Source: Streptomyces roseolus
GTDB lineage: Bacteria; Actinomycetota; Actinomycetes; Streptomycetales; Streptomycetaceae
Reading direction: 5' to 3'
Length of the DNA: 64,000 bases
NCBI RefSeq assembly: GCF_014649855.1
Contig: NZ_BMTV01000011.1
Span: forward strand, 124,001-188,000
Part shown: positions 7,577-16,205 of the stretch, in pieces
How positions within the stretch are numbered: position 1 is the first letter of the stretch
How the letters are laid out: each line of letters opens with the position of its first letter
Translations under genes and position numbers: made by a program
The notes under the pieces: generated by a model
Database searches by the model: none
What the model saw: only the letters and a program-made list of their open reading frames with translations
What the model was told of the DNA's origin: nothing

Positions 7577-8965
7577 GTGTTCTTCTCGCAGTACTACCTC
7601 GAGTGCCTCTCCCAGGCGTCGTACATGATCGCCGACGAGACCACCGGCCGGGCCGTGGTCGTGGACCCGCGCCGGGACGTGTCGGAGTACCTGAACGACG
7701 CGGAAGCCCGCGGCTTCACCGTCGTGGGCGTCATCAACACGCACTTCCACGCCGACTTCGTCGCCGGGCACCTGGAGATGGCCGCTCGGACCGGCGCGTG
7801 GATCGGCTACGGACGCCGGGCCGAGACCGAGTACGAGATCCGCAAGCTGTCCGAGGGCGACACCATCAACCTCGGTGACGTGACGCTGAAGATCATGGAG
7901 ACCCCTGGTCACACACCGGAGTCGATCAGCGTGCTGGTGTACGAGCGCGCCGAGGATCCCGTCCCGTACGGCGTGCTGACCGGTGACGCGCTGTTCATCG
8001 GCGACGTCGGCCGCCCGGACCTGCTGGCCTCGGTCGGGGTGACCGCCGACGAGCTGGGCGCGATGCTGCACGACAGTGTGCAGCACAAGCTGATGGGCCT
8101 GCCCGACGCGGTACGGGTCTTCCCCGCCCACGGCGCCGGTTCCTCCTGCGGCAAGAACCTGTCCACCGAACTGCAGTCCACGATCGGCGAGCAGCGCGCC
8201 GCCAACTACGCGTGCACGCCCATGAGCGAGAAGGACTTCGTCGCGCTCGTGACCGCCGGGCAGTCCGCGGCGCCGGGATACTTCGCCTACGACGCGGACC
8301 TCAATCGCCGGGAGCGGGAGCTGTTCGACCCGGCGACCGCGCCGCGGGCGCTGGACGCGGCGGACTTCCTGGCCCGGCGTGCGGCGGGCGCGGTGGTGGT
8401 CGACGCGCGCGATCCGCAGGAGTTCGCCGCCGGCCACCTGCGCGGCGCGGTCAACGTCCCGGCCGACGGCCGGTTCGCCGAGCAGGCCGGCACCGTCCTG
8501 CCGCTCGACGCGGAACTGCTGGTCGTGGCACCGGAGGACCGCGAGGAGGAGATCGCCACCCGGCTCGCCCGGATCGGTTTCGACCGGGTGGCCGGCCACC
8601 TGGACGCACCCGAGGAGGCCCTGGAGGCCATGGCCGAAGAAGTCACCCCGGCCAGCCGTCTGACCGCCGGCCGGCTCCGCGCCGCGCTGGACGGAGACAA
8701 CCCACCGGTCGTCATCGACGTCCGCAACTGCGGCGAGCGCGGCGAGAACGGATTCATCGAGGGTGCGCTGCACATCGCCCTGGGCGAGCTGCCCCGCCGT
8801 CTCGACGAGATCCCGCGCGACAGGCCGCTGGTGGTGCACTGCGCGGGCGGTCACCGTTCCTCCATCGCCGCCAGCCTGCTGCGCCACAAGGGCTTCGAGG
8901 ACGTCTCGGACGTCCTCGGCGGCTGGGCCGCCTGGTCCCTGCTCAGCACGCCCGCCACCGCCTGA
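7577..8965 (+). CDS. Persulfide dioxygenase-rhodanese fusion (metallo-beta-lactamase fold)
   Basis: 462 residues. The N-terminal ~250 residues are an ETHE1-like metallo-beta-lactamase domain with the iron-binding THFHADFVAGH motif (H56, H58, D60, H65) and TPGHTPES. Two rhodanese domains follow. The first lacks a catalytic cysteine (LLVVAPEDREEE); the second has the active loop VHCAGGHRSS. The expected reaction is oxidation of glutathione- or mycothiol-like persulfide to sulfite, with rhodanese passing the sulfane sulfur. The GTG start follows CGGAGG at good spacing. It is the first gene of the sulfur operon and lies under operator 4. Confidence 0.92.
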   Translation: MFFSQYYLECLSQASYMIADETTGRAVVVDPRRDVSEYLNDAEARGFTVVGVINTHFHADFVAGHLEMAARTGAWIGYGRRAETEYEIRKLSEGDTINLGDVTLKIMETPGHTPESISVLVYERAEDPVPYGVLTGDALFIGDVGRPDLLASVGVTADELGAMLHDSVQHKLMGLPDAVRVFPAHGAGSSCGKNLSTELQSTIGEQRAANYACTPMSEKDFVALVTAGQSAAPGYFAYDADLNRRERELFDPATAPRALDAADFLARRAAGAVVVDARDPQEFAAGHLRGAVNVPADGRFAEQAGTVLPLDAELLVVAPEDREEEIATRLARIGFDRVAGHLDAPEEALEAMAEEVTPASRLTAGRLRAALDGDNPPVVIDVRNCGERGENGFIEGALHIALGELPRRLDEIPRDRPLVVHCAGGHRSSIAASLLRHKGFEDVSDVLGGWAAWSLLSTPATA

Positions 8966-9052
8966 CCCCGGCGGGTCCGCCACGCACACGTCCCGGTGCG
9001 GACTCGCCCCCTTCCCCCTTCCCGTTCATCTCGTCCCCACGGAGCAGTCCTC

Positions 9053-9637
9053 ATGACGACCGACGCCTCTCGCGCCACCGCCTTCACCCCCGCGGCCCTC
9101 CAGCACCTGATCGAGACCGGCAGGGGCCCCCGCCTGCTGGACGTACGTACCCCCGGCGAGTTCCGGACGAGCCACATCCCCGGCGCCTACAACGTGCCCC
9201 TGGACACCCTGCGCGAGCACCGTACGGAACTGCGCGGGCACCTCGACGAGGACGTGGTGCTGGTCTGCCGCTCCGGCGCCCGCGCCATGCAGGCCGAGCA
9301 GGCGCTCGCCGAGGCGGGCCTGCCCAACCTGCGGGTCCTGGACGGCGGCATGACGGCCTGGGAGGCTTCCGGCGCTCCGGTCAACCGCGGCCCACAGCGC
9401 TGGGAGCTGGAGCGGCAGGTGCGCCTCATCGCCGGCTCGGTCGTCCTGGTCACCGGCATCACGGGCGTCTTCGTCCCCGGTGTGCACCTGATCGGCACCG
9501 CGATCGGCGCCGGACTGACCTTCGCCGCCCTCAGCAACACCTGTGCCATGGGCATGATGCTCTCCAAGCTGCCCTACAACCGCGGCCCGCGCACCGACAT
9601 CCGCACCGTCGTCGCCTCCTTGCGGAACCCGTCGTGA
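9053..9637 (+). CDS. Rhodanese with C-terminal membrane domain
   Basis: 194 residues. A rhodanese domain (about 10-108) has the active-site loop VCRSGARA. It is followed by a DUF2892-like two-helix membrane segment (VRLIAGSVVLVTGITGVFVP, then IGAGLTFAALSNTC). The membrane anchor suggests sulfur transfer at the inner face of the membrane, next to the sulfite exporter encoded two genes on. ATG 9053 has GGAGCAG upstream; the frame opens earlier without a site. It lies 87 bases after the dioxygenase gene in the same direction. Confidence 0.88.
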   Translation: MTTDASRATAFTPAALQHLIETGRGPRLLDVRTPGEFRTSHIPGAYNVPLDTLREHRTELRGHLDEDVVLVCRSGARAMQAEQALAEAGLPNLRVLDGGMTAWEASGAPVNRGPQRWELERQVRLIAGSVVLVTGITGVFVPGVHLIGTAIGAGLTFAALSNTCAMGMMLSKLPYNRGPRTDIRTVVASLRNPS

Positions 9638-9784
9638 CCGCTCTCTCCCCCGCCGTCCCCACGCCCTGACCGGCGTCCACCGGGCGCCCGGCCGGCGGAA
9701 AGGTTCCGCACGTCCGGGCGCCCCGCCCCCGGGCGACCGACGGCCGCCCCACCCCCCGTACGACTACTTTCACGAGGTCCTGTG

Positions 9785-10150
9785 ATGTCCCTGTTCTCCC
9801 GAGACCGCACACGCGTCACCGTCGAGGAGGCCCACCGGCGCACCCGGGGCACCCGCGCCTCTGCCGTCCTGCTGGACATACGCGAGCGGGGCGAGTGGGA
9901 CGCCGGGCGCGCCCCCGGCGCCGTGCACGCCCCGCTGTCCGGCCTGGTCGCGGGAGCGCCCCTGCCGCAGGCCGCCCAGGGGCGGCCGCTGGTGGTGATG
10001 TGCCGCAGCGGGAACCGCTCGCGGAAGGCCGTCGAGCTGCTCCGCGCCCGCGGCGCGGACGCGGTGGACGTGAGGGGCGGCCTGCGGGAGTGGGTTGCCG
10101 CCGGACACCCTGTCGTCGACGGCCACGGTGACGACGGTTCGGTGGCATGA
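9785..10150 (+). CDS. Single-domain rhodanese
   Basis: 121 residues forming one rhodanese domain. Landmarks are LLDIRERGEWDAGRAPGAVH, the active loop MCRSGNRSR with catalytic Cys, and a terminal GGLREWVAAGHPV. It probably carries sulfane sulfur between the dioxygenase and an acceptor. A GTG directly upstream (9782) is an alternative start; the GAGG site fits either. Its stop overlaps the exporter start by four bases, so the two are coupled. Confidence 0.88.
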   Translation: MSLFSRDRTRVTVEEAHRRTRGTRASAVLLDIRERGEWDAGRAPGAVHAPLSGLVAGAPLPQAAQGRPLVVMCRSGNRSRKAVELLRARGADAVDVRGGLREWVAAGHPVVDGHGDDGSVA

Positions 10151-10890
10151 CCCCCGTGATCCTCGCACTCGCGGCCGGAGCCGTCGTCGGTCTGGCGCTC
10201 GGCGGACTCGGCGGTGGCGGCAGCGTCCTGGCGGTCCCCGCCCTGACCTACCTGATCGGCCTGCCCCCGGCGGACGCGATCACCACCAGTCTGATCATCG
10301 TCACCCTGACGTCGATCACCGCGCTGTCCGGGCACGCCCGGGACGGCAACGTGGCCTGGCGGACCGGCCTGCTGTTCGCGGCGGCGGGCATCGTCCCCGC
10401 CATGTTCGCCGGGATGGCCGCCGGCCGTCTGCCCCAGGCGGGACTGACCGTCGCCTTCGCGGCCGTCGCGGGACTCGCCGCCCTGCGCATGCTGCGCCCC
10501 GCACGCACCCCGGCCGTGGGCGAGGTGCGTCCCGCCAAGGCCGGCGCCGCCGGCGCCGGACTCGGCGCGGTGACCGGACTGCTGGGCGTGGGCGGTGGTT
10601 TCCTCGCCGTACCGGCCCTGGTACGGGTGCTGAACCTCCCGATGCGCCGGGCCGTCGGCACCAGCCTGCTGGTCATCACCGTCAACTCGCTCGCCGCCCT
10701 CGGTGCCCGGGCCGGCGCCGGAACGCACCTGGACTGGACGGTCATCGCGCCCTTCACCGCGGCCGCGATCCTCGGCGCCTGGGACGGCAAGCGGCACGCG
10801 CGTCGGCTCACCGGCGACGCCCTGCAACGCGTCTTCGCCTATGTGCTGCTCGCGGTCGCGGTTTTCATGCTCGTCGACGCGTTCGTCTGA
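10147..10890 (+). CDS. TauE/SafE-family sulfite exporter
   Basis: 247 residues, about eight hydrophobic helices in two related halves. Each half begins with the family motif (GLGGGGSVLAVPALTYL near the start and GLLGVGGGFLAVPALVRVL after the middle). Members export sulfite or sulfoacetate-type anions. Here it would remove the sulfite made by the persulfide dioxygenase. Coupled by ATGA to the rhodanese. Confidence 0.9.
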   Translation: MTPVILALAAGAVVGLALGGLGGGGSVLAVPALTYLIGLPPADAITTSLIIVTLTSITALSGHARDGNVAWRTGLLFAAAGIVPAMFAGMAAGRLPQAGLTVAFAAVAGLAALRMLRPARTPAVGEVRPAKAGAAGAGLGAVTGLLGVGGGFLAVPALVRVLNLPMRRAVGTSLLVITVNSLAALGARAGAGTHLDWTVIAPFTAAAILGAWDGKRHARRLTGDALQRVFAYVLLAVAVFMLVDAFV

Positions 10891-10934
10891 CCCTCGCGTC
10901 GGCCCCCTTCCCTCTCCTCCGCAAGGACGCGCGC

Positions 10935-12203
10935 ATGACCACCACCCTCACGACGAAGCGGCCCGCCGAGCACGCCGTGCGGCTCGGGCTGCGGGAGAAC
11001 CGGCTCCAGTTCGCGCTTCTCGTCGTCGTCAACGTCGCCGTCGGTGGTCTCGTGGGCCTGGAACGCACCACCGTGCCGCTCATCGGCACCGATGTCTTCG
11101 GCCTGACCAGCGACCTGGCGGTCTTCGCGTTCATCATCGCCTTCGGACTCTCCAAGGCCCTGACCAACCTCGCCGCCGGGGCGCTGACCGCCCGTTTCCG
11201 TCGCAGGCGGCTCCTCCTCACCGGCTGGCTGATCGGCGTCCCCGTCCCCTTCGCCCTGGCCTACGCGCCGTCCTGGGGCTGGATCGTCGCCGCCAACGTC
11301 CTGCTCGGCCTCAACCAGGGCCTGACCTGGTCGATGACCGTCAACATGAAGATCGACCTCGTCGGCCCCTCCCGCCGCGGACTGGCGACCGGTCTCAACG
11401 AGGCCGCCGGGTACACCGCCGTCGGCGTCACCGCACTGCTCACCGGCTACCTCGCCACCGGCCACGGCCTGCGCCCCGTCCCCGAACTCCTCGGCGTCGT
11501 CTTCGTCGCCACCGGGCTGGCCCTGTCCCTCGTCGTACGGGACACCGCCGCACACGTGGCCCTCGAACTGGCCCGGCACGCCGAGCCCCTGCCCACGGGC
11601 GAGAAGACCGGCCTGAAGGCCGTCTTCGTCCGCACCTCCTGGCGTGACCGCTCCCTGCGCGGCGCCAGTCAGGCCGGCCTCGTCAACAACCTCAACGACG
11701 GTCTGACCTGGGGCGTCTTCCCCCTGCTGTTCACCGACCACGGCCTCGGACTCGCCGCCGTCGGCCTCATCAAGGGCCTCTGTCCCGTCCTGTGGGGCAT
11801 CGGCCAGATCCCCGCCGGCCACCTCGCCGACCGCGTCGGCCGCAAACCCCTCGTCGTCACCGGCATGCTCGTCCAAGCGGCCGGCTTCCTCCTCGCCCTC
11901 GCCCTCCTCGACACTCCCCTGCTCGCCGGTGTCCTGTCCGCCGTGGCCCTCGGCCTCGGCACGGCCTTGGTCTATCCCGCCCTCATCGCCTCCGTGTCCG
12001 ACCACGCCCATCCCGCCTGGCGCGCCAACGCCCTCGGCACCTACCGCTTCTGGCGGGACATCGGCTACGCCGCCGGCGCCCTCGTCGCGGGCATCCTCGC
12101 CGACACCCTCGGCCTGAACGCCACCGTCGTGGCCGCCGCCGTCCTCACCGCCGCCTCCGGCCTCCTCGCCGCCCGCTGGATCACCGACCGCACCGAGCCC
12201 TGA
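10935..12203 (+). CDS. Major facilitator superfamily permease
   Basis: 422 residues with about 12 membrane helices and an MFS loop-like segment (LADRVGRKPLV) between the halves. The N-terminal half contains LNQGLTWSMTVNMKIDLVGP, also seen in MFS proteins encoded with sulfur genes. The substrate is unknown; its position 44 bases after the sulfite exporter makes a sulfur-compound or anion substrate likely. The start ATG 10935 follows GCAAGGACGCGCGC. It is probably the last gene of the CstR operon. Confidence 0.82.
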   Translation: MTTTLTTKRPAEHAVRLGLRENRLQFALLVVVNVAVGGLVGLERTTVPLIGTDVFGLTSDLAVFAFIIAFGLSKALTNLAAGALTARFRRRRLLLTGWLIGVPVPFALAYAPSWGWIVAANVLLGLNQGLTWSMTVNMKIDLVGPSRRGLATGLNEAAGYTAVGVTALLTGYLATGHGLRPVPELLGVVFVATGLALSLVVRDTAAHVALELARHAEPLPTGEKTGLKAVFVRTSWRDRSLRGASQAGLVNNLNDGLTWGVFPLLFTDHGLGLAAVGLIKGLCPVLWGIGQIPAGHLADRVGRKPLVVTGMLVQAAGFLLALALLDTPLLAGVLSAVALGLGTALVYPALIASVSDHAHPAWRANALGTYRFWRDIGYAAGALVAGILADTLGLNATVVAAAVLTAASGLLAARWITDRTEP

Positions 12204-12347
12204 TCCCTGCCGGTGCCCGGCCCCAGGTCAGACGGCGCACGCGGCCACGGCCACGGAACCCGCACAGAAACAGCGCCACCCGGCACACCGGAAAAGACGT
12301 CGGCTTCCGAGGGGCAGAGCCGGAACCCCGCGAGCACATCGGTCACA

Positions 12348-12425
12348 GCCCATGGGGCCAATGGCCCCGGAAAGGTCCCGTTCGGCACTCCTGACGCATG
12401 CGCCGGTACCGCAGGGTGGGACCAA
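12348..12425 (+). promoter_or_regulatory. Promoter-like block with DosR-like palindrome (copy 2)
   Basis: GGGGCCAATGGCCCC (12354-12368), AGGTCCCGTTCGGCACTCC just after it, then TGACGCATGCGCCGG and CAGGGTGGGACC. It directly precedes the CBS-CBS-USP operon by 90 bases and is the likely promoter. The rest of 12,204-12,347 holds nothing I recognise. Confidence 0.6.
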
Positions 12426-12457
12426 CGGGGGCATCGACCCTGCGAAGGAGGGACGTC

Positions 12458-13222
12458 ATGCGGCACCGCACCGTCCTCGAGATGATGACGCACCGCGTGG
12501 TCACCGTCTCCCCCTCCACTCCGTTCAAGGAGATCGCGCGCCTCCTCGTGGAACACGGCATCTCTGCGGTGCCGGTCGTCGACGAGGACCTGCGTGTCCT
12601 GGGGGTGGTCTCCGAGGCCGATCTGCTGCGGGACACCTCCGAACTGCCCTCTCTGCAGGGACGCTGGGCGGGCGTCCGGCTGCTGTCCCGGGAACGGGGT
12701 GTACCCGAGGCGGAGACGGCGGCCGAGCTGATGACCTCGCCGGCCGTCTCGGCACGGCCCGGCTGGAACCTCGTCGAGACGGCCAGGACGATGCACCGCG
12801 AAGGCGTGAAGCGGCTCCCCGTGCTCGACGACACCGGCCGGCTGGCCGGGATCATCAGCCGCGCCGATCTGCTGCGGCCGTTCCTCCGTGGTGACGCCGC
12901 CATCCGGGACGAGATCGAGCACGACGTCCTGGCCGGCGCCCTACGACTCGCCCCGGGCGCGCTCCGCGCCACGGTCGACGACGGGATCGTCACGCTGACC
13001 GGTCACGTCGACGAACGCGCCGACATACCCGCGATCGCCCGGTTGTGCCGCTCCGTCGACGGAGTCGTCGCCCTGCACGAATCGATCGACTACGCCTACG
13101 ACAACCTGGCGCCCGACGTGGAGCAGCCGCGTCGAACTCCGCCCGCCGGTTCCCGTGACGGCGGACCGGCCGATCGCCCGACGGCCGAGGCGGAGACGCC
13201 TGTACACGGAAGGAACGGATGA
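12458..13222 (+). CDS. CBS-pair protein with BON domain
   Basis: 254 residues. Two CBS motifs (MMTHRVVTVSPSTPFKEIAR.. near the start and LMTSPAVSARPGWNLVETAR.. in the middle) form a Bateman module. A BON-like domain follows (RATVDDGIVTLTGHVDE). Bateman modules bind adenine nucleotides; the single-pair CBS protein Hrp1 is in the M. tuberculosis DosR regulon. ATG 12458 has AAGGAGGG upstream, which rules out the longer frame from 12398. Its stop overlaps the next gene (ATGATG). Confidence 0.9.
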   Translation: MRHRTVLEMMTHRVVTVSPSTPFKEIARLLVEHGISAVPVVDEDLRVLGVVSEADLLRDTSELPSLQGRWAGVRLLSRERGVPEAETAAELMTSPAVSARPGWNLVETARTMHREGVKRLPVLDDTGRLAGIISRADLLRPFLRGDAAIRDEIEHDVLAGALRLAPGALRATVDDGIVTLTGHVDERADIPAIARLCRSVDGVVALHESIDYAYDNLAPDVEQPRRTPPAGSRDGGPADRPTAEAETPVHGRNG

Positions 13223-13905
13223 TGCGACACCGCAGGATCGAAGAGCTGATGACCCGCGAAGTGGTGAGTATCCACGGCGACGCGCCGTTCAAGGAGATCG
13301 TGCGGGTGCTGACGCGCCACCGCGTCACCGCCGTGCCGGTCGTGGACGAAGCGGACCGCGTGATCGGCGTCGTCTCGGAGGGCGACCTCCTGCGCAAGAC
13401 GGTCGATCGGACCGCCGCCGGAGACGTTCCCGCCGTGCCGGGACTGGAGGCGTGGGAGCGGGCGAAGGCTGAGGGGACGCGCGCGGAGGAGCTGATGTCC
13501 GCCCCCGCGGTGTGCGCCCGTCCCGACTGGACGGTCGTGGAGGCCGCGCGTCTCATGGAAGTACAGGGCGTCAAGCGCCTGGTCGTCGTCGACGACCGGG
13601 ACCGGCTCGTCGGCGTCGTGAGCCGCCGGGACCTGCTGGGCGTCTTCCTCCGCGACGACGACGGCATCCGCCGCGAGATCGCCGAGGACGTCCTCGGCGG
13701 CACGCTCGGCCTCGCGCCGGGCACCGTGACCGTGGAGGTGAAGGAAGGCCGGGTGGAGCTCTGCGGCACCGTGCCGTACCGGGGCCTGCTCCCCGTGATC
13801 GAGCGCATGTGCACGACGGTGGACGGTGTGGTCTCGGCCTCGCTCACCCGACTCGCCGAGGGAAACGGCGACATCACGACGCCATCAGGAGGTGGACGGT
13901 CATGA
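13222..13905 (+). CDS. CBS-pair protein with BON domain
   Basis: 227 residues, a tandem duplicate of the preceding gene. CBS 1 is ELMTREVVSIHGDAPFKEIV, CBS 2 is ELMSAPAVCARPDWTVVEAA, and the BON part is TVEVKEGRVELCGTVPYRG. The start may be ATG 13222 (start MRHRR, as in its paralogue) or 13219. The stop overlaps the USP start by four bases, so three proteins are made from one coupled message. Two similar CBS proteins probably form homo- or heterodimers. Confidence 0.9.
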   Translation: MRHRRIEELMTREVVSIHGDAPFKEIVRVLTRHRVTAVPVVDEADRVIGVVSEGDLLRKTVDRTAAGDVPAVPGLEAWERAKAEGTRAEELMSAPAVCARPDWTVVEAARLMEVQGVKRLVVVDDRDRLVGVVSRRDLLGVFLRDDDGIRREIAEDVLGGTLGLAPGTVTVEVKEGRVELCGTVPYRGLLPVIERMCTTVDGVVSASLTRLAEGNGDITTPSGGGRS

Positions 13906-14753
13906 CCGGCAGCATCGTGGTCGGGGTGGACGGCTCGGAGGAGGCGGAGACCGCCGCCCGGTGGGCCGCGGACGAAGCCGTCCTCCGCGGTGCGGGCGTT
14001 CACCTGCTGCACGCACGGCAACCCTGGCCGGACCCCGTCTCGCCCGTGGCGGCGCGGGAATCGGAGGAGCCGTGGGCAGAGGAGCTGTTGACGCGAACCG
14101 CCGCGGGACTGCGTGAGCGGCATCCGGGGCTGTCCGTGACGGCCCGGGTCGCGGCCGACGGCCCCGTCCAGGCCCTGGTCGCCGCGGCGGAGGCGGGCGA
14201 CCTCCTGGTCCTGGGCTCACGTGCGCTGGGCGGTGTGGCCGGTTACCTGGTCGGCTCGGTCGGCCTGGCCGTGGCCGGTGCCGTCGAACGGCCGGTCGTC
14301 CTCGTGCGCGCGGACGGCGGCGCTCGTCCGGAGAACTCCGTCCTGGTCGGGATCGACGCGCGACAGCCCGCGGACGCCGTCCTGGCGTTCTCGTTCGAGG
14401 AGGCTGCTCGCCGGCACGCCGAGGTACGCGTCGTCTACGCCCAGCAGCTCCCGCTCTACGCCTGGGGGCCGGCGATGGTACCGGACGTGCGGTTCACGCT
14501 GCGACCGGAGATCGAGCACGCGCTGAAGGACATGCTGGAACCCTGGCGCGCCGAGTACCCCGCCGTGACCACCACGGCCTCCGTGGTGGTCGGATCGGCC
14601 GGCCTCGAACTGGTGCGTGCCGCCTCCGGCGCCGGCCTGGTGGTCGTGGGGCGGCGCACCCGTCGTTCGGCGATGGGCACGCACATCGGCAGTGTCGCCC
14701 ATGCCGTGCTGCACCACAGTCGGGCACCCGTCGCCCTCGTGCCCCACGACTGA
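13902..14753 (+). CDS. Two-domain universal stress protein (VGRR type)
   Basis: 283 residues. N-terminal ATP loop LGSRALGGVAGYLVGSVG; C-terminal domain VGRRTRRSAMGTHIGSVAHAVLHH and terminal VALVPHD. AGGAGG upstream of ATG 13902. It is the last gene of the CBS-CBS-USP operon; the physical coupling suggests the CBS proteins and this USP act on the same adenine-nucleotide signal. The relic at 6567-6712 is a shortened copy of this gene. Confidence 0.92.
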   Translation: MTGSIVVGVDGSEEAETAARWAADEAVLRGAGVHLLHARQPWPDPVSPVAARESEEPWAEELLTRTAAGLRERHPGLSVTARVAADGPVQALVAAAEAGDLLVLGSRALGGVAGYLVGSVGLAVAGAVERPVVLVRADGGARPENSVLVGIDARQPADAVLAFSFEEAARRHAEVRVVYAQQLPLYAWGPAMVPDVRFTLRPEIEHALKDMLEPWRAEYPAVTTTASVVVGSAGLELVRAASGAGLVVVGRRTRRSAMGTHIGSVAHAVLHHSRAPVALVPHD

Positions 14754-15048
14754 CCCCGTGGGGCCGCGATCCCAGGGCCGGACGGACGGGACGGCTTCGG
14801 CCTTCATCCGCGCGGCGATACGGAACCGTACCGCCGCGACCCCGTCGTCAGGACACGGAGTCACGGTCTCGGCGCGCTCGGGGGAAGGGACTGGGACGAC
14901 TCCCGTCGGACGGGAAACGGAAGGCGCAGAACACCTGACCCCGGCCGGCGTCTCTCCCCACCCGCGCGATCAGCCGTGGCGTGCGCCGACGGGGCATGCT
15001 CCCAGAGTGACCGGGCGCACGGATCCCCGGGCGCTCGCACGGCACGGT
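14754..15048. other. Intergenic, no recognised gene
   Basis: About 295 bases between convergent genes. I see no coding pattern, palindrome or RNA gene here. Confidence 0.5.
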
Positions 15049-15312
15049 CTACGACGCGCCGCCCCGTAGGGCGCTCAGCCGCCTTCGGTACTCCTCCTCG
15101 TCGATCTCGCCGCGGGCCAGCCGCTCGCCGAGGATCCGCTCCGGTCCCGTGGAGCCGTCCTGACGCGCGGGCCGTTCAGCGGATCGGTCCAGCGCGCGGA
15201 AGATCAACACGACCGCGGTGATCAGAAGGCCCCAGAAGAGGATCATCCCCGCCGACATGGCGAACCAGCCCCATCCGTTCATGCCGTCGCCGTACCAGAA
15301 CATCATCGCCAC
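15049..15312 (-). CDS. Small SHOCT-domain membrane protein
   Basis: 87 residues. One membrane helix (about 16-40, FAMSAGMILFWGLLITAVVL) is followed by a C-terminal SHOCT motif (LGERLARGEIDEEEYRRRLS). SHOCT is a short oligomerisation-like motif of unclear role. Divergent from the ABC transporter genes. A fragment of a second SHOCT gene is at 46,517-46,589. Confidence 0.8.
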   Translation of the reverse strand: MAMMFWYGDGMNGWGWFAMSAGMILFWGLLITAVVLIFRALDRSAERPARQDGSTGPERILGERLARGEIDEEEYRRRLSALRGGAS

Positions 15313-15471
15313 TCACGCTCCCGAGGTCGGGCCGGTCCCCGCCGAACGCGTACGCGAGCGTTCCGGCCTCCTTTCCTCACGGTGCGCCGGTCGGCACGCC
15401 GGGCACAGGGCCGGTCGGTCCCTCGGACGGGCCCGGACGGCCGTCGCGGCGGGTCGCCTCCGGAAGTTCGT

Positions 15472-16203
<732 letters not shown>

Positions 16204-16205
16204 TC

